A program made the translations under genes and the position numbers. This document shows positions 52,680 through 61,358 of a DNA stretch of 64,000 nt, piece by piece. The stretch comes from Kocuria sp. GTDB lineage: Bacteria; Actinomycetota; Actinomycetes; Actinomycetales; Micrococcaceae. How positions within the stretch are numbered: the stretch's first letter is position 1; every line of letters begins with the position of its first letter. The notes under the pieces were generated by a model. The model had not been told where the DNA came from and did not search any database. It saw only the letters and a list, made by a program, of their open reading frames with translations. The stretch lies in contig NZ_JAUNTS010000007.1 of assembly GCF_030538595.1 (NCBI RefSeq), forward strand, positions 62,001 through 126,000. Direction: 5' to 3'.

Positions 52680-54062
52680 ATGACCGAGAACCTGACGCAC
52701 CTGCGAGACGTACTCAACGACGCCGTCGTGGATGACCGCCACAACGGCGTCATCAAGGCCAAGCGGGAGATCTTCACGGATGAGGAGATCTTTGAGTTGG
52801 AGATGAAGTACATCTTTGAGGGCAACTGGATCTACCTTGCCCACGAGTCCCAGATTCCCAATGTGGGTGACTACTACACCACCTACATTGGCCGCTCCCC
52901 CGTGGTCATCACCCGGGACAAGGACGAAAACCTCAACTGCCTGATCAACGCGTGTGCCCACCGCGGTGCCATGCTGTGCCGGCGCAAGACCGACAACCGC
53001 ACCACTTTCACCTGCCCGTTCCACGGGTGGACTTTCCGCAACTCCGGCGAACTGCTCAAGGTCAAGGACAGCCGCAACGGTGCCTACCCGGAGTCCTTCA
53101 ACAAGGAGGGCTCCCACGACCTCACCAAGGTGGCGCGCTTTGAGTCCTACCGCGGTTTCCTGTTCGGCTCACTGAATCCGGATGTCAAACCGCTGGAGGA
53201 GCACCTGGGGGATGCCGCCAAGGTGCTGGATTCGATTGTGGACCAGTCCCCGGATGGGCTGGAAGTTCTCCGCGGAGCCTCCACCTACACCTTTGACGGC
53301 AACTGGAAGGTCCAGGCTGAGAACGGGGCCGATGGCTACCACGTGACCTCCGTGCACTGGAATTACGCCGCCACAACTTCCCGCCGCGCCTCCGGAGATT
53401 CCACCAACACCACCAAGGCCATGGACGCGGGCAAGTGGGGCAAACAAAAGGGTGGGTTCTACTCCTTTGAGCACGGTCATCTGCTGCTGTGGCAAGAATG
53501 GGGCAACCCGCAGGACCGCCCGCTGTGGGACCGCCGGGAGGAATTGGTGGAGAAGTACGGGGAGGAGATGGCCAACTTCATGGTCAACATCTCCCGCAAC
53601 CTGTGCCTGTACCCGAACGTCTACATCATGGATCAGTTCTCCTCCCAGATCCGCAAGTTCCGCCCCATCTCCGCGGACAAGACGGAGGTGGAGATCTACT
53701 GCATAGCTCCCAAGGGGGAATCCGCTGCCAACCGAGCCAACCGGATTCGCCAGTACGAAGACTTCTTCAACGCCTCCGGCATGGCCACCCCTGATGACCT
53801 GGAGGAGTTCCGCTCCTGCAACAAGACCTACTGGGCAGCCAGCGCCCCCTGGAATGACATGACCCGCGGCATGGAGCACGAAATCAAGGGCCCGGATGAG
53901 CAAGCCGCTGCCCTGGGCATGAACCGGGTTCTTGCCTCCGGGGTCAAGACCGAGGACGAAGGTCTCTACCCCATTCAGCACTCCTACTGGCACCAGGTCA
54001 TGGAGTCCGGGTTGCAGTCGGAGGAAACCGCCGCGGCCGACGACGTTGCCACCACCGCCTGA
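52680..54062 (+). CDS. benA: Benzoate 1,2-dioxygenase large (alpha) subunit
   Basis: BenA is the catalytic subunit of the ring-hydroxylating dioxygenase that turns benzoate into a cis-dihydrodiol. From ATG 52680 (AAGGGGC upstream) it has 460 residues. The Rieske [2Fe-2S] ligands are Cys92-x-His94 ([11 protein letters not shown]) and Cys112-x2-His115 ([11 protein letters not shown]). The mononuclear iron region starts with [17 protein letters not shown], with the conserved Asp and the two His. Length is normal. benB follows after 35 bp. No benzoate transporter or catC is in the window. Confidence 0.96.
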   Translation: MTENLTHLRDVLNDAVVDDRHNGVIKAKREIFTDEEIFELEMKYIFEGNWIYLAHESQIPNVGDYYTTYIGRSPVVITRDKDENLNCLINACAHRGAMLCRRKTDNRTTFTCPFHGWTFRNSGELLKVKDSRNGAYPESFNKEGSHDLTKVARFESYRGFLFGSLNPDVKPLEEHLGDAAKVLDSIVDQSPDGLEVLRGASTYTFDGNWKVQAENGADGYHVTSVHWNYAATTSRRASGDSTNTTKAMDAGKWGKQKGGFYSFEHGHLLLWQEWGNPQDRPLWDRREELVEKYGEEMANFMVNISRNLCLYPNVYIMDQFSSQIRKFRPISADKTEVEIYCIAPKGESAANRANRIRQYEDFFNASGMATPDDLEEFRSCNKTYWAASAPWNDMTRGMEHEIKGPDEQAAALGMNRVLASGVKTEDEGLYPIQHSYWHQVMESGLQSEETAAADDVATTA

Positions 54063-54097
54063 GCCCGTCCGCTGACTTCAAAGGAGCCCCAGCAACC

Positions 54098-54640
54098 ATG
54101 ACTGACACCGCCGTTGAGCCCCAGACCAGCACTTTGATGAGTCTGGAGGACATTCAAGTTCTGGAAACCGTCCGCGCCTTCCTCCACCGTGAGGCCCGGC
54201 TGCTGGACGACCGGGATTTTGACGCCTGGATTGAGTGTTACCACCCGGACGCCGAGTACTGGATGCCGTCCTGGGACGTGGACGACACCTTGGTCTCCGA
54301 CCCCCAGACCGAGATCTCCCTGATCTATTACCCCAACCGGGGTGGTCTGGAAGACCGCGTGTTCCGTATCAAGACCGACCGGTCCTCGGCCACTTCCCTG
54401 CCGGAGCCGCGGCACAACCACAACCTCACGGACATTGAGGTCCTTGGCCGGGACGGGGACGTGGTCCACGTCCGTTACAACTGGCTGACCGGCTACTTCC
54501 GCTACAACACCAACATGTACTACTGGGGCTACGCGGAAGTGGACATTGACCTGAGCGGGCCGACCCTGCAGATCACCAAGAAAAAGATTGTTCTCAAGAA
54601 CGACTACATCCACCAGGTGATCGACGTCTACATGATCTGA
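54098..54640 (+). CDS. benB: Benzoate 1,2-dioxygenase small (beta) subunit
   Basis: The 180-residue subunit forms the structural alpha3-beta3 core of the dioxygenase. It has the NTF2-like fold typical of beta subunits: VRAFLHREARLLDDRDFDAW, CYHPDAEYWMPSWDVDD, RTDR-type segment and DVVHVRYNWLTGYFRYNTNM. ATG 54098 follows AAAGGAG. Between benB and benC is a 111-bp gap with a GC-rich leader that contains AGGAG before benC. Confidence 0.95.
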   Translation: MTDTAVEPQTSTLMSLEDIQVLETVRAFLHREARLLDDRDFDAWIECYHPDAEYWMPSWDVDDTLVSDPQTEISLIYYPNRGGLEDRVFRIKTDRSSATSLPEPRHNHNLTDIEVLGRDGDVVHVRYNWLTGYFRYNTNMYYWGYAEVDIDLSGPTLQITKKKIVLKNDYIHQVIDVYMI

Positions 54641-54751
54641 GCGCAGCACACGGCTCAATCGGGCAGTGACTGCCCTGAACCGCGGGGTGCGTCGTCCGCC
54701 ACGAGTGTGCGGCGCGCCCAGAGCGGTTACCCCAAGCTCCAGGAGATTTTC

Positions 54752-56365
54752 ATGGCACATCAAGTAGCACTGAACTTTGAAGACGGCGTCACCAAGGTCA
54801 TCCGAGTGGGTGATTTTGAGACCGTCATGGACGCGGCCTACAAGGCGCGGATCAACATTCCTTCCGATTGCCGCGACGGCGCCTGCGGCACGTGCAAGTC
54901 CTTCTGCGACTCCGGCTCTTTTGATCCGGGGGACTTTGTGGAGGACGCCATGACGGAGGAAGAACTGGAAAAGGGGTACCTGCTGACCTGTCAGGCTCTT
55001 CCGGAGTCGGACATGTCCATCAACATCCCGGGAACCTCTGAGGCAGCCAAAACCTCCGCCGCCTCCTTCACCTCCACCATCACCGCCCTGGACAAGCATT
55101 CCGATTCCACCATTTCCTTCACCCTGGATGTGGACAACCGCCATGACCTTGCTTTCCTGCCGGGTCAATACGTGAACATCAAGGTTCCGGGCACGCAGGA
55201 CATACGCTCCTACTCCATGTCCAGCGGACCCAACGTGGAGGCCGCTTCCTTCATGGTTCGCATCACCCCGCAGGGCGCCATGTCCGAGTATCTGCGTGAC
55301 CGTGCGGCGGTGGGCGACTCCATCGAGTTCTCCGGCCCCTACGGTTCTTTTTTCCTGCGTGAGCCCAAGCGCCCCCTCCTGTTGTTGGCCGGGGGCACCG
55401 GGTTGGCCCCGCTGGTCTCCATTCTGGAAAAGCTCGCGGAAAAAGATCCGGGTCAACCGGTCCATCTGATCTACGGGGTCACACACCAGGCCGACATAGT
55501 GGGTCTGGACTGGCTGACGGACTACGAATCGCGTTTGAGCCAGTTCACATGGGATCTGATTGCCTCCGAGCAAGGCACTTCCGCGCCGCACACCGGCTAC
55601 GTCACCCAGATCATTGCCCCGGAACACCTCAACGACGGCGACGTGGACATCTATCTGTGCGGACCCCCGCCCATGGTCAACGCCGTTTCATCCTGGCTGG
55701 ATGCTGAAGGTCTCCAGCCTGCGAACTTCTACTTTGAACGATTCGCCCCCAAGGACAAGACCGGTGGCGACGCCGAAACGGGTGCCCCCGTACCCGCTGC
55801 CACCGTGGCAGCCGAAGGCGAGCAGATCTCCGGGGCGGAAGCAGTGTCCTCCATGCAGACCGGGCGTCTGCAATTTGGAACTGCCGACACCGCAGCACAT
55901 CTGGATGCGCGTGCGGGACTGGAGAGCGCCGTCGTGCAGCTGATGATCACCAAGATCACCGACGAACAGCTCAACAACTGGGACCGGCTGGCCACTGAGG
56001 TGGACGCAACCGTGGAGGCTGGCAGGGTGAGCAACGCACGGGAGTTTGTGCGCACCAATTTTGCGTTCCACGAGTACCTGTTCACGGTGGCCAACAACCC
56101 CGTGCTGTTGGAGGCCTACCGCGGTCTGGACACCCAGGGGCAGATGTCTGCCACGATCCAGGACGGATCACCGATCTTTGAGTCCGTGGCGCGGGATCAT
56201 CACGATCTTGTGGCGGCTTTCAGGGCAAAGGACACGGCTCGGGCGTTGGAGATCGTTCAGGCGCACACCAACGCGGCCAAGGGCACCATGGAGGAAGCCG
56301 TGGTGGCGGTGGAAACCGGAACCATGCCCATGGTGACTCCCTCCGCGAACGGCCTGCGCTCATGA
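54752..56365 (+). CDS. benC: Benzoate dioxygenase reductase BenC fused to a C-terminal FCD domain
   Basis: The 537-residue protein starts at ATG 54752 (AGGAG site). Residues 1-95 are a plant-type [2Fe-2S] ferredoxin with Cys40, Cys45, Cys48 and Cys80. Residues 105-205 are the FAD domain (RSYSMSS at 152-158) and 208-335 the NADH domain (LLAGGTGLAP, CGPPPMV), ending in YFERF as normal BenC proteins do. After a linker rich in Pro, Ala and Glu (335-375) comes about 145 residues matching an FCD domain, the ligand-binding domain of GntR-type regulators: helices 385-415, FAFHEYLF (His440), ARDHHDLVAAFRAKDTARAL (His483/484) and AHTNAAK (His505), the usual metal-binding triad. No DNA-binding domain is present. 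benD overlaps the stop by 4 bp. The reductase call is secure; the role of the FCD part is unknown. Confidence 0.93.
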   Translation: MAHQVALNFEDGVTKVIRVGDFETVMDAAYKARINIPSDCRDGACGTCKSFCDSGSFDPGDFVEDAMTEEELEKGYLLTCQALPESDMSINIPGTSEAAKTSAASFTSTITALDKHSDSTISFTLDVDNRHDLAFLPGQYVNIKVPGTQDIRSYSMSSGPNVEAASFMVRITPQGAMSEYLRDRAAVGDSIEFSGPYGSFFLREPKRPLLLLAGGTGLAPLVSILEKLAEKDPGQPVHLIYGVTHQADIVGLDWLTDYESRLSQFTWDLIASEQGTSAPHTGYVTQIIAPEHLNDGDVDIYLCGPPPMVNAVSSWLDAEGLQPANFYFERFAPKDKTGGDAETGAPVPAATVAAEGEQISGAEAVSSMQTGRLQFGTADTAAHLDARAGLESAVVQLMITKITDEQLNNWDRLATEVDATVEAGRVSNAREFVRTNFAFHEYLFTVANNPVLLEAYRGLDTQGQMSATIQDGSPIFESVARDHHDLVAAFRAKDTARALEIVQAHTNAAKGTMEEAVVAVETGTMPMVTPSANGLRS

Positions 56366-57264
56366 CCGCCCAGGCACCGGCATCCACCACCGCCGGGGGC
56401 ACCGGAACCGATGTGTCCGGAATGCCCACCGTGACAGCCGACTCACAAACCCCGGCGCTGATCACACCGGGCAGATTTTCCGGCAAGGCCGTGGTGGTCA
56501 CCGGTGCTGCGCAGGGCATTGGCCGCGCGGTGGCCGAACGCATCACCGCAGAGGGCGGTGAAGTCCTGTTGGTGGACCGCTCCGAAGTGGTGGAGGACGT
56601 GGCCGCTGAGATCAACGATCGCGCCGCGCACACCGAAGGGTACGGCTACGCACTGCCCCTGGGCGGGGTTGACTTGGAAGACCCCGCCGGCTCACAGCAC
56701 TGTGTTGAGGTGGCGGTCAAGGAGTACGGACGGGTTGACGTGCTGATCAACAACGTGGGCGGCACCATCTGGGCCCGGCCGTTTCAGGAGTACGACGTCC
56801 AAAAGATCGACCGGGAAATCCGGCGCTCCCTGTTTCCCACGCTCTACGCCTGCCACGCCGTCTTGCCAGTGATGCTGGAGGCGGGGAGGGGAACCATTGT
56901 CAATGTCTCCTCCATTGCCACCGGCGGGATCAATCGTGTGCCCTACGCCGCTGCCAAGGGTGGGATCAACACCTTGACCAAAGCACTGGCCTTGGAGGTG
57001 GCCGAATACGGGGTCCGCGTGGTGGCAACGGCCCCCGGCGGCACCTTGGCCCCGCCACGCAAGGTCCAGCGCGGACCGGGCCCTGAAGGTGAGCGGGAGG
57101 AAGGCTGGTACCGGGCCATCGTGGAACAAACCGTGGAGTCCTCGTTCATGAAGCGCTACGGGACGTTGGCCGAACAGGCCGCTCCCATTGTTTTCCTGGC
57201 TTCTGATGAAGCCTCCTACATCACCGGCTCCGTCCTACCGGTGGGCGGTGGCGACCAGGGCTGA
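56362..57264 (+). CDS. benD: cis-Diol dehydrogenase (1,6-dihydroxycyclohexa-2,4-diene-1-carboxylate dehydrogenase)
   Basis: BenD oxidises and decarboxylates the benzoate cis-diol to catechol, producing NADH. The 300-residue short-chain dehydrogenase has the NAD site AVVVTGAAQGIGRAVAERI, the NNVGGT segment after beta4, the catalytic Ser in IVNVSSIATGG and YxxxK in VPYAAAKGG. A Thr/Ala/Pro-rich extension of about 45 residues precedes the fold. The ATG overlaps the benC stop (ATGA), so reductase and dehydrogenase are translated together. The LAL regulator starts 37 bp downstream in the same direction. Confidence 0.95.
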   Translation: MTAQAPASTTAGGTGTDVSGMPTVTADSQTPALITPGRFSGKAVVVTGAAQGIGRAVAERITAEGGEVLLVDRSEVVEDVAAEINDRAAHTEGYGYALPLGGVDLEDPAGSQHCVEVAVKEYGRVDVLINNVGGTIWARPFQEYDVQKIDREIRRSLFPTLYACHAVLPVMLEAGRGTIVNVSSIATGGINRVPYAAAKGGINTLTKALALEVAEYGVRVVATAPGGTLAPPRKVQRGPGPEGEREEGWYRAIVEQTVESSFMKRYGTLAEQAAPIVFLASDEASYITGSVLPVGGGDQG

Positions 57265-57301
57265 CATCGTGACACCTGTCCCGGTGGATACCATCTGGCT
57301 C

Positions 57302-60139
57302 ATGGCCGATGAAGCATCCGCGCAAGCACACAGCTACCCCATGGTGGGTCGTGATGCCCAAAAGGCAGCTCTGCGTGAGGTGTTCAAAGAGGTCAAGAAG
57401 GGGCATTGCCGCTCAGTGGTGCTCAGCGGTCCGCTGGGCAGCGGTAAGTCCAGGCTCCTGGAGGAGTTCCTGACGGAAATCGGCACCCGTTCCACCACGG
57501 TGCTCTCGATCATCGGGGACGAATGGGAATCCTCCCTCAACTTGGCCGGCTACACCCAGCTGATGTCAACGGCACCGCTGCGCAGCTCCAAGGGATTCGA
57601 CGGCGATGAGCAACCGCCGTCGAAAATCCATGCGGAACTGACCCCGGATCAAGCGGTCAAATACGCGCAGACCTTGCACATCCATCTGGAGCAACTGCAA
57701 CGCCGCGGCCCCGTTGTGGTGGCGGTGGATGACCTGCAATGGGTGGATGAGGCCACCTTGCGCATTCTGGTGTTCACGGCGCGGCGACTGCACGGCGCCA
57801 AGGTGATGTTCCTGTTCACCATGGACACCGAACGCGCTCAGAACCTTCCGGTGGGCGTGCTGGACCATGTGGCCTCGCACCAGATGCGCAAGGTGGTGCT
57901 GCCGCCATTGCCCGTGGAAGCCGTGGGCCAGCTGGGACGCCATCTGCTGGGCACGGATCTGGACGTGACCACGCTACGGAACCTGATTGAACACACCGGC
58001 GGCCTTCCGTTGCCGCTGGTGGAGCTGATGCAGGAGATTCCGCGGAACTCCTGGCAGGGCAAACTGCCGCAGCTTCCGCCCAGCCAGCGGGTCCGAGCCC
58101 GGGTCCGCTCCCAACTGGCCGGTGCCTCAGATCAACTGCTGGCGGTGGCTCAATCGGTTGCGGTACTGGGCGGTGGTGCCGAACTCCAGGCGGTGGCAGA
58201 ACTGGCGCGGGTCCCGGACGTCCTGGTGGCATTGGATGAAGGGCATGAACTTCAGCTCCTGGTCTTCACGGTGTCTCAGACCCGCAGTTCGGTGACCTTT
58301 GCCGACCCGGGAGCGGCACAAGCCGTTTATGACGCCATAGCGCCCACCGTGCGCATGAACCTGCACCGGACGGCCGCCGAGGTGGTCACCGACCCCGGTG
58401 TCCAGTTGAGTCACCGGGTGGCTGCCACCCCCGGACCGGATGCTCAGCTGGCGGATGCGCTGGAGGATTACGCCGCGCAGCAGGCCCGCGCCGGCGTATG
58501 GTCCGCAGTTGCCACGGCAATGTTGGCCGCCTCCCGGCTCTCCGCCCAGCCACGGCAGCATGATCTGCGGCTGCTGCATGCCGTGGACGCCATGATCGGT
58601 TCGGGTGATCTCACCCGTGCGGCCACCTATCTGAGCACCATCGAGTCCTTTCCGTCTTCACCCTTGCGTTCAGCGGTGTTGGGCTATCTGGCCGTGGTCA
58701 CGGGACAGTTCGCCAGCGCCAGAGCACACCTGGACATGGCCTGGCGCACGGTTCGTCCCGAACACGACGCCGTCACCGCAGCCCGCATTGCCCAACGGCA
58801 GATCCTGCACGGCCTGGCCAACTGGGACGGTGAGGCCATGCTGGAATGGGCCCAGCGCACCCGGGAACTGGTGGATCGTGCCGAACCAGTCTGGGTTGAA
58901 GCTGAGGCCATTCACGGGCTGGGGTTGTTTGCCAGCCAAGCTGTGGAAGAGGCGGATGCCATCTACCGCACCCGGATGGCAGAAGCAGCCGAAACCGCAC
59001 AAAAGCAGCGCATTCAGATGGGTTATGCCTGGTTTGCCCTGCGCACTGACGACGTCGAATCCGCTCACCTTCACTTTGAAGCCGCCATCCCCACCGAGTA
59101 CCGCGGAGGTTCGTTACGCATCTCCCTGTGGGCCGAAGCCTGGCTGGCCCGGTGCCAGCTGGTTCTGGGCGATTGGGATGCTGCGGCAGCCACGATTGCC
59201 CGCGCCTCCGTGCGTTTGGAGTCCTCCGGCATGCGGCTCATGCGTCCGCTGTTGTATTGGACGGCTGCCGAGCTTTATGCCATTCGCGGTGATTGGGACC
59301 GGGCCCAGCATTACGTCCAGCTGAGCACCGCACCCACGGATGGTTACCGGGCCATGGCTGTTCCATCCGCCTTGGCCCGCGCTCGGTACCATGAGGCGCG
59401 GGCGGACTACGAAAGCGCCTATGAGGCCATGTATCCGCTGCTGAGCACCGACCCGCAGACCCGCGAGCGCTCGTCGTTCTGGCCGTGGCAGGACACCATG
59501 GTCAATGTGCTGGTCATGACGGACCGGCTGGATGAGGCCCAGGAGTTTTTGGACCGTCACGTTGCCGCGCTCCCCGCCCATGCCGCCGACACGGACCGGG
59601 CGCGGATGGCTTGGGCCCGCGGGCGCCTGCAGGCAGCCCGCGGGGAGGCTGAGGAAGCTCGGCTCAGCTTTGAGCAAGCGCTGGAGCATCTGCATTCCCA
59701 CCACAGGCCATATTTGAAAGCCCGGATCTGCTTTGCCTACGGCCAGAGCATGCGCCGCGCTGGTAAACGCCGCCTGGCTTCTTCCATTCTGCGCACGGCG
59801 CGAGAACTCTATGTTGCCCTGGGCGCCACAACCTACGTGGCCCGTTGCGACCGTGAGTTGAAAGCTGCCGGCGTGGACACAGACGCCGGTGTGCTCGGCC
59901 ACGGATCAGGTACCGACGATCCCCCGTTGAGACAGCACCAGGACACCGTGCAATTGACGGCACAGGAACAAGCGGTGGCGCAGTTTGTGGCACAGGGGGC
60001 CACCAACAAAGAGGTGGCGCGCGCCCTGTTCATTGCGGAAAAGACCGTCCAGTATCACCTGACGCGGATCTACGGAAAGTACGGGATCCGCTCCCGTAGC
60101 GAGTTGGCCGCCCGCTACCGTTCTGTCCCTTCCCCGTGA
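57302..60139 (+). CDS. LAL-type LuxR-family regulator, probable BenR
   Basis: The 945-residue protein starts at ATG 57302 (GTG 57269 is an alternative). The N-terminal STAND-type ATPase has Walker A GPLGSGKSRLLEE (about 43-55) and Walker B VVVAVDDLQWVDEATLRILV. The long middle is helical and TPR-like (repeats such as AYESAYEAMYPLL). The last 65 residues are a LuxR helix-turn-helix: LTAQEQAVAQFVAQGATNKE, EKTVQYHLTRIYGKYGIRSR. A LuxR-family activator next to ben genes is known in corynebacteria. Being the last plus-strand gene, it is probably co-transcribed with benABCD and activates the ben and perhaps cat promoters on binding benzoate or muconate. Its stop codon lies within a 34-bp hairpin arm. 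Confidence 0.9.
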   Translation: MADEASAQAHSYPMVGRDAQKAALREVFKEVKKGHCRSVVLSGPLGSGKSRLLEEFLTEIGTRSTTVLSIIGDEWESSLNLAGYTQLMSTAPLRSSKGFDGDEQPPSKIHAELTPDQAVKYAQTLHIHLEQLQRRGPVVVAVDDLQWVDEATLRILVFTARRLHGAKVMFLFTMDTERAQNLPVGVLDHVASHQMRKVVLPPLPVEAVGQLGRHLLGTDLDVTTLRNLIEHTGGLPLPLVELMQEIPRNSWQGKLPQLPPSQRVRARVRSQLAGASDQLLAVAQSVAVLGGGAELQAVAELARVPDVLVALDEGHELQLLVFTVSQTRSSVTFADPGAAQAVYDAIAPTVRMNLHRTAAEVVTDPGVQLSHRVAATPGPDAQLADALEDYAAQQARAGVWSAVATAMLAASRLSAQPRQHDLRLLHAVDAMIGSGDLTRAATYLSTIESFPSSPLRSAVLGYLAVVTGQFASARAHLDMAWRTVRPEHDAVTAARIAQRQILHGLANWDGEAMLEWAQRTRELVDRAEPVWVEAEAIHGLGLFASQAVEEADAIYRTRMAEAAETAQKQRIQMGYAWFALRTDDVESAHLHFEAAIPTEYRGGSLRISLWAEAWLARCQLVLGDWDAAAATIARASVRLESSGMRLMRPLLYWTAAELYAIRGDWDRAQHYVQLSTAPTDGYRAMAVPSALARARYHEARADYESAYEAMYPLLSTDPQTRERSSFWPWQDTMVNVLVMTDRLDEAQEFLDRHVAALPAHAADTDRARMAWARGRLQAARGEAEEARLSFEQALEHLHSHHRPYLKARICFAYGQSMRRAGKRRLASSILRTARELYVALGATTYVARCDRELKAAGVDTDAGVLGHGSGTDDPPLRQHQDTVQLTAQEQAVAQFVAQGATNKEVARALFIAEKTVQYHLTRIYGKYGIRSRSELAARYRSVPSP

Positions 60140-60214
60140 GATCACCGCTTGTTGTTGAGAGCACCTGTTGTAGGCGGTGTTCTCAACAACAAGCGGTGAT
60201 CTCACGGGGAAGGG
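60127..60214. terminator. Perfect 34-bp-stem hairpin between convergent benR and catB
   Basis: Positions 60127-60160 are perfectly complementary to 60181-60214, with a 20-nt loop that itself can form CACC/GGTG. The left arm contains the last codons and stop of the LAL regulator (TGA 60137-60139); the right arm ends 1 bp before the catB stop. It shares GAGATCACCGC with the 63-bp repeat. A bidirectional terminator is likely. Confidence 0.8.
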
Positions 60215-60215
60215 C

Positions 60216-61316
60216 TCAGTTCAAGCGGTAGTGCTCCAGCTTCTGCGGGTCGATCTCCGTTCCGGCACCGGGCACAGTGGGTACCGTGATGGCTCCGTCT
60301 GCAATCTGCAAAGGCTCCGCCAAGAGGTCATCGGTCATGTCCAGGAAGTTGGACAACTCCCCCGCCCGGCGGGATGTATGGGCCAGCGCAGCACCGAACA
60401 CCACGGAGGCAACGGTCCCCACCTGGGTGTCAATCTGATTGCCCACATACACATCCACTCCGGCGGCCTCCGCAAATGCCACCACCTTGGCGGATTCGGT
60501 GAAGCCCGTCCGGGCGGTTTTCACCGCCAGCATGGAGGCACCCCCGGTCAAGATTTCCCGGGCAGCTTCCCCCATATTGGGGGCTGATTCATCCGCCGTG
60601 ATGGGGATGGGGGAATTCTTCACCAGACGACGGCGCCCGGTCACCTCCCGGGCATCGTCCGGCTCCTCCAGGAAGGTCAGTCCCAGATCGGCAGTCTGCC
60701 GCAAGACTTCCGCCGCCTCATTGGCGCTCCACCCACGGTTGGCATCCATGTAGAGTTCAACCTCTTCACCCAGGCCATCCCGCAGAACGCGGGCAGCCTC
60801 TATGTCCAGGTGCAGGGGATGCCTGCCGGTCTTGAGTTTGAACGTGGTGATGCCGTATTGCTCGCGGAAGCTGCGGGCCAGGTCCAGCAGTTCTCCAGCC
60901 GGTTTGAACCCCAGCATGTGAGAGACCTTCATCCGGTCCGAATAACCACCCAGCAGTGCGCTGACGGGCTGCCCCAGAATCTTGCCGATGCAGTCCCACA
61001 TGGCAATGTCCACGGCACCTTTGGCACATTCGTTGTGGACCGTTCGCGCCATCACGGCCTGCGCCTTTTCCCGCTCAAAAACGTTGAGGCCCGTGAGCGC
61101 CGGAGCAAAAACATCCTCCACCACGGCCGCAATTGATTTCTGCGTCTCCCCGTAGGTGTAGGGCCGCGGGGGTGCATCCGCCCACCCGACCACGCCGTCG
61201 TCGGTGGTGATCTTGACCAGTACGTGATCGGCCACGTGCACGGCCCCGGAGGCAAAGTGCAGGGGGGTCCGGTAAGGGATGGAGTAGGCAATCGCCTCCA
61301 CGGCCGCAATCTTCAT
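60216..61316 (-). CDS. catB: Muconate cycloisomerase (enolase superfamily)
   Basis: CatB cyclises cis,cis-muconate to muconolactone. The 366-residue enzyme has the muconate-lactonising enzyme pattern: KxK at Lys160-x-Lys162 (ITTFKLKTGRH), metal ligands Asp191 (YMDANRGW), Glu217 (FLEEPDD) and Asp242 (ITADESAPN), and the opposite base Lys266 (MLAVKTARTGF). ATG 61316 has GAAAGG upstream. The context next to the ben and cat genes makes CatB more likely than a dipeptide epimerase or other MLE-family enzyme. catC is not next to it; the LysR gene comes 42 bp upstream. Confidence 0.88.
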   Translation of the reverse strand: MKIAAVEAIAYSIPYRTPLHFASGAVHVADHVLVKITTDDGVVGWADAPPRPYTYGETQKSIAAVVEDVFAPALTGLNVFEREKAQAVMARTVHNECAKGAVDIAMWDCIGKILGQPVSALLGGYSDRMKVSHMLGFKPAGELLDLARSFREQYGITTFKLKTGRHPLHLDIEAARVLRDGLGEEVELYMDANRGWSANEAAEVLRQTADLGLTFLEEPDDAREVTGRRRLVKNSPIPITADESAPNMGEAAREILTGGASMLAVKTARTGFTESAKVVAFAEAAGVDVYVGNQIDTQVGTVASVVFGAALAHTSRRAGELSNFLDMTDDLLAEPLQIADGAITVPTVPGAGTEIDPQKLEHYRLN

Positions 61317-61358
61317 GAGTGAAGTGGCCTTTCATTCAGAGCTGGAGCCAGCGAATTA

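Noticed and set aside
53984-55627. Minus-strand frame of about 547 codons over benB-benC
   Set aside because: Composition (Val, Gly, Asp, His) mirrors the codon third-position pattern of the ben genes; no motif is seen.
60216-61316. Alternative reading as a dipeptide epimerase
   Set aside because: The enolase-superfamily residues do not exclude it, but the ben/cat neighbourhood makes muconate cycloisomerase the better call.
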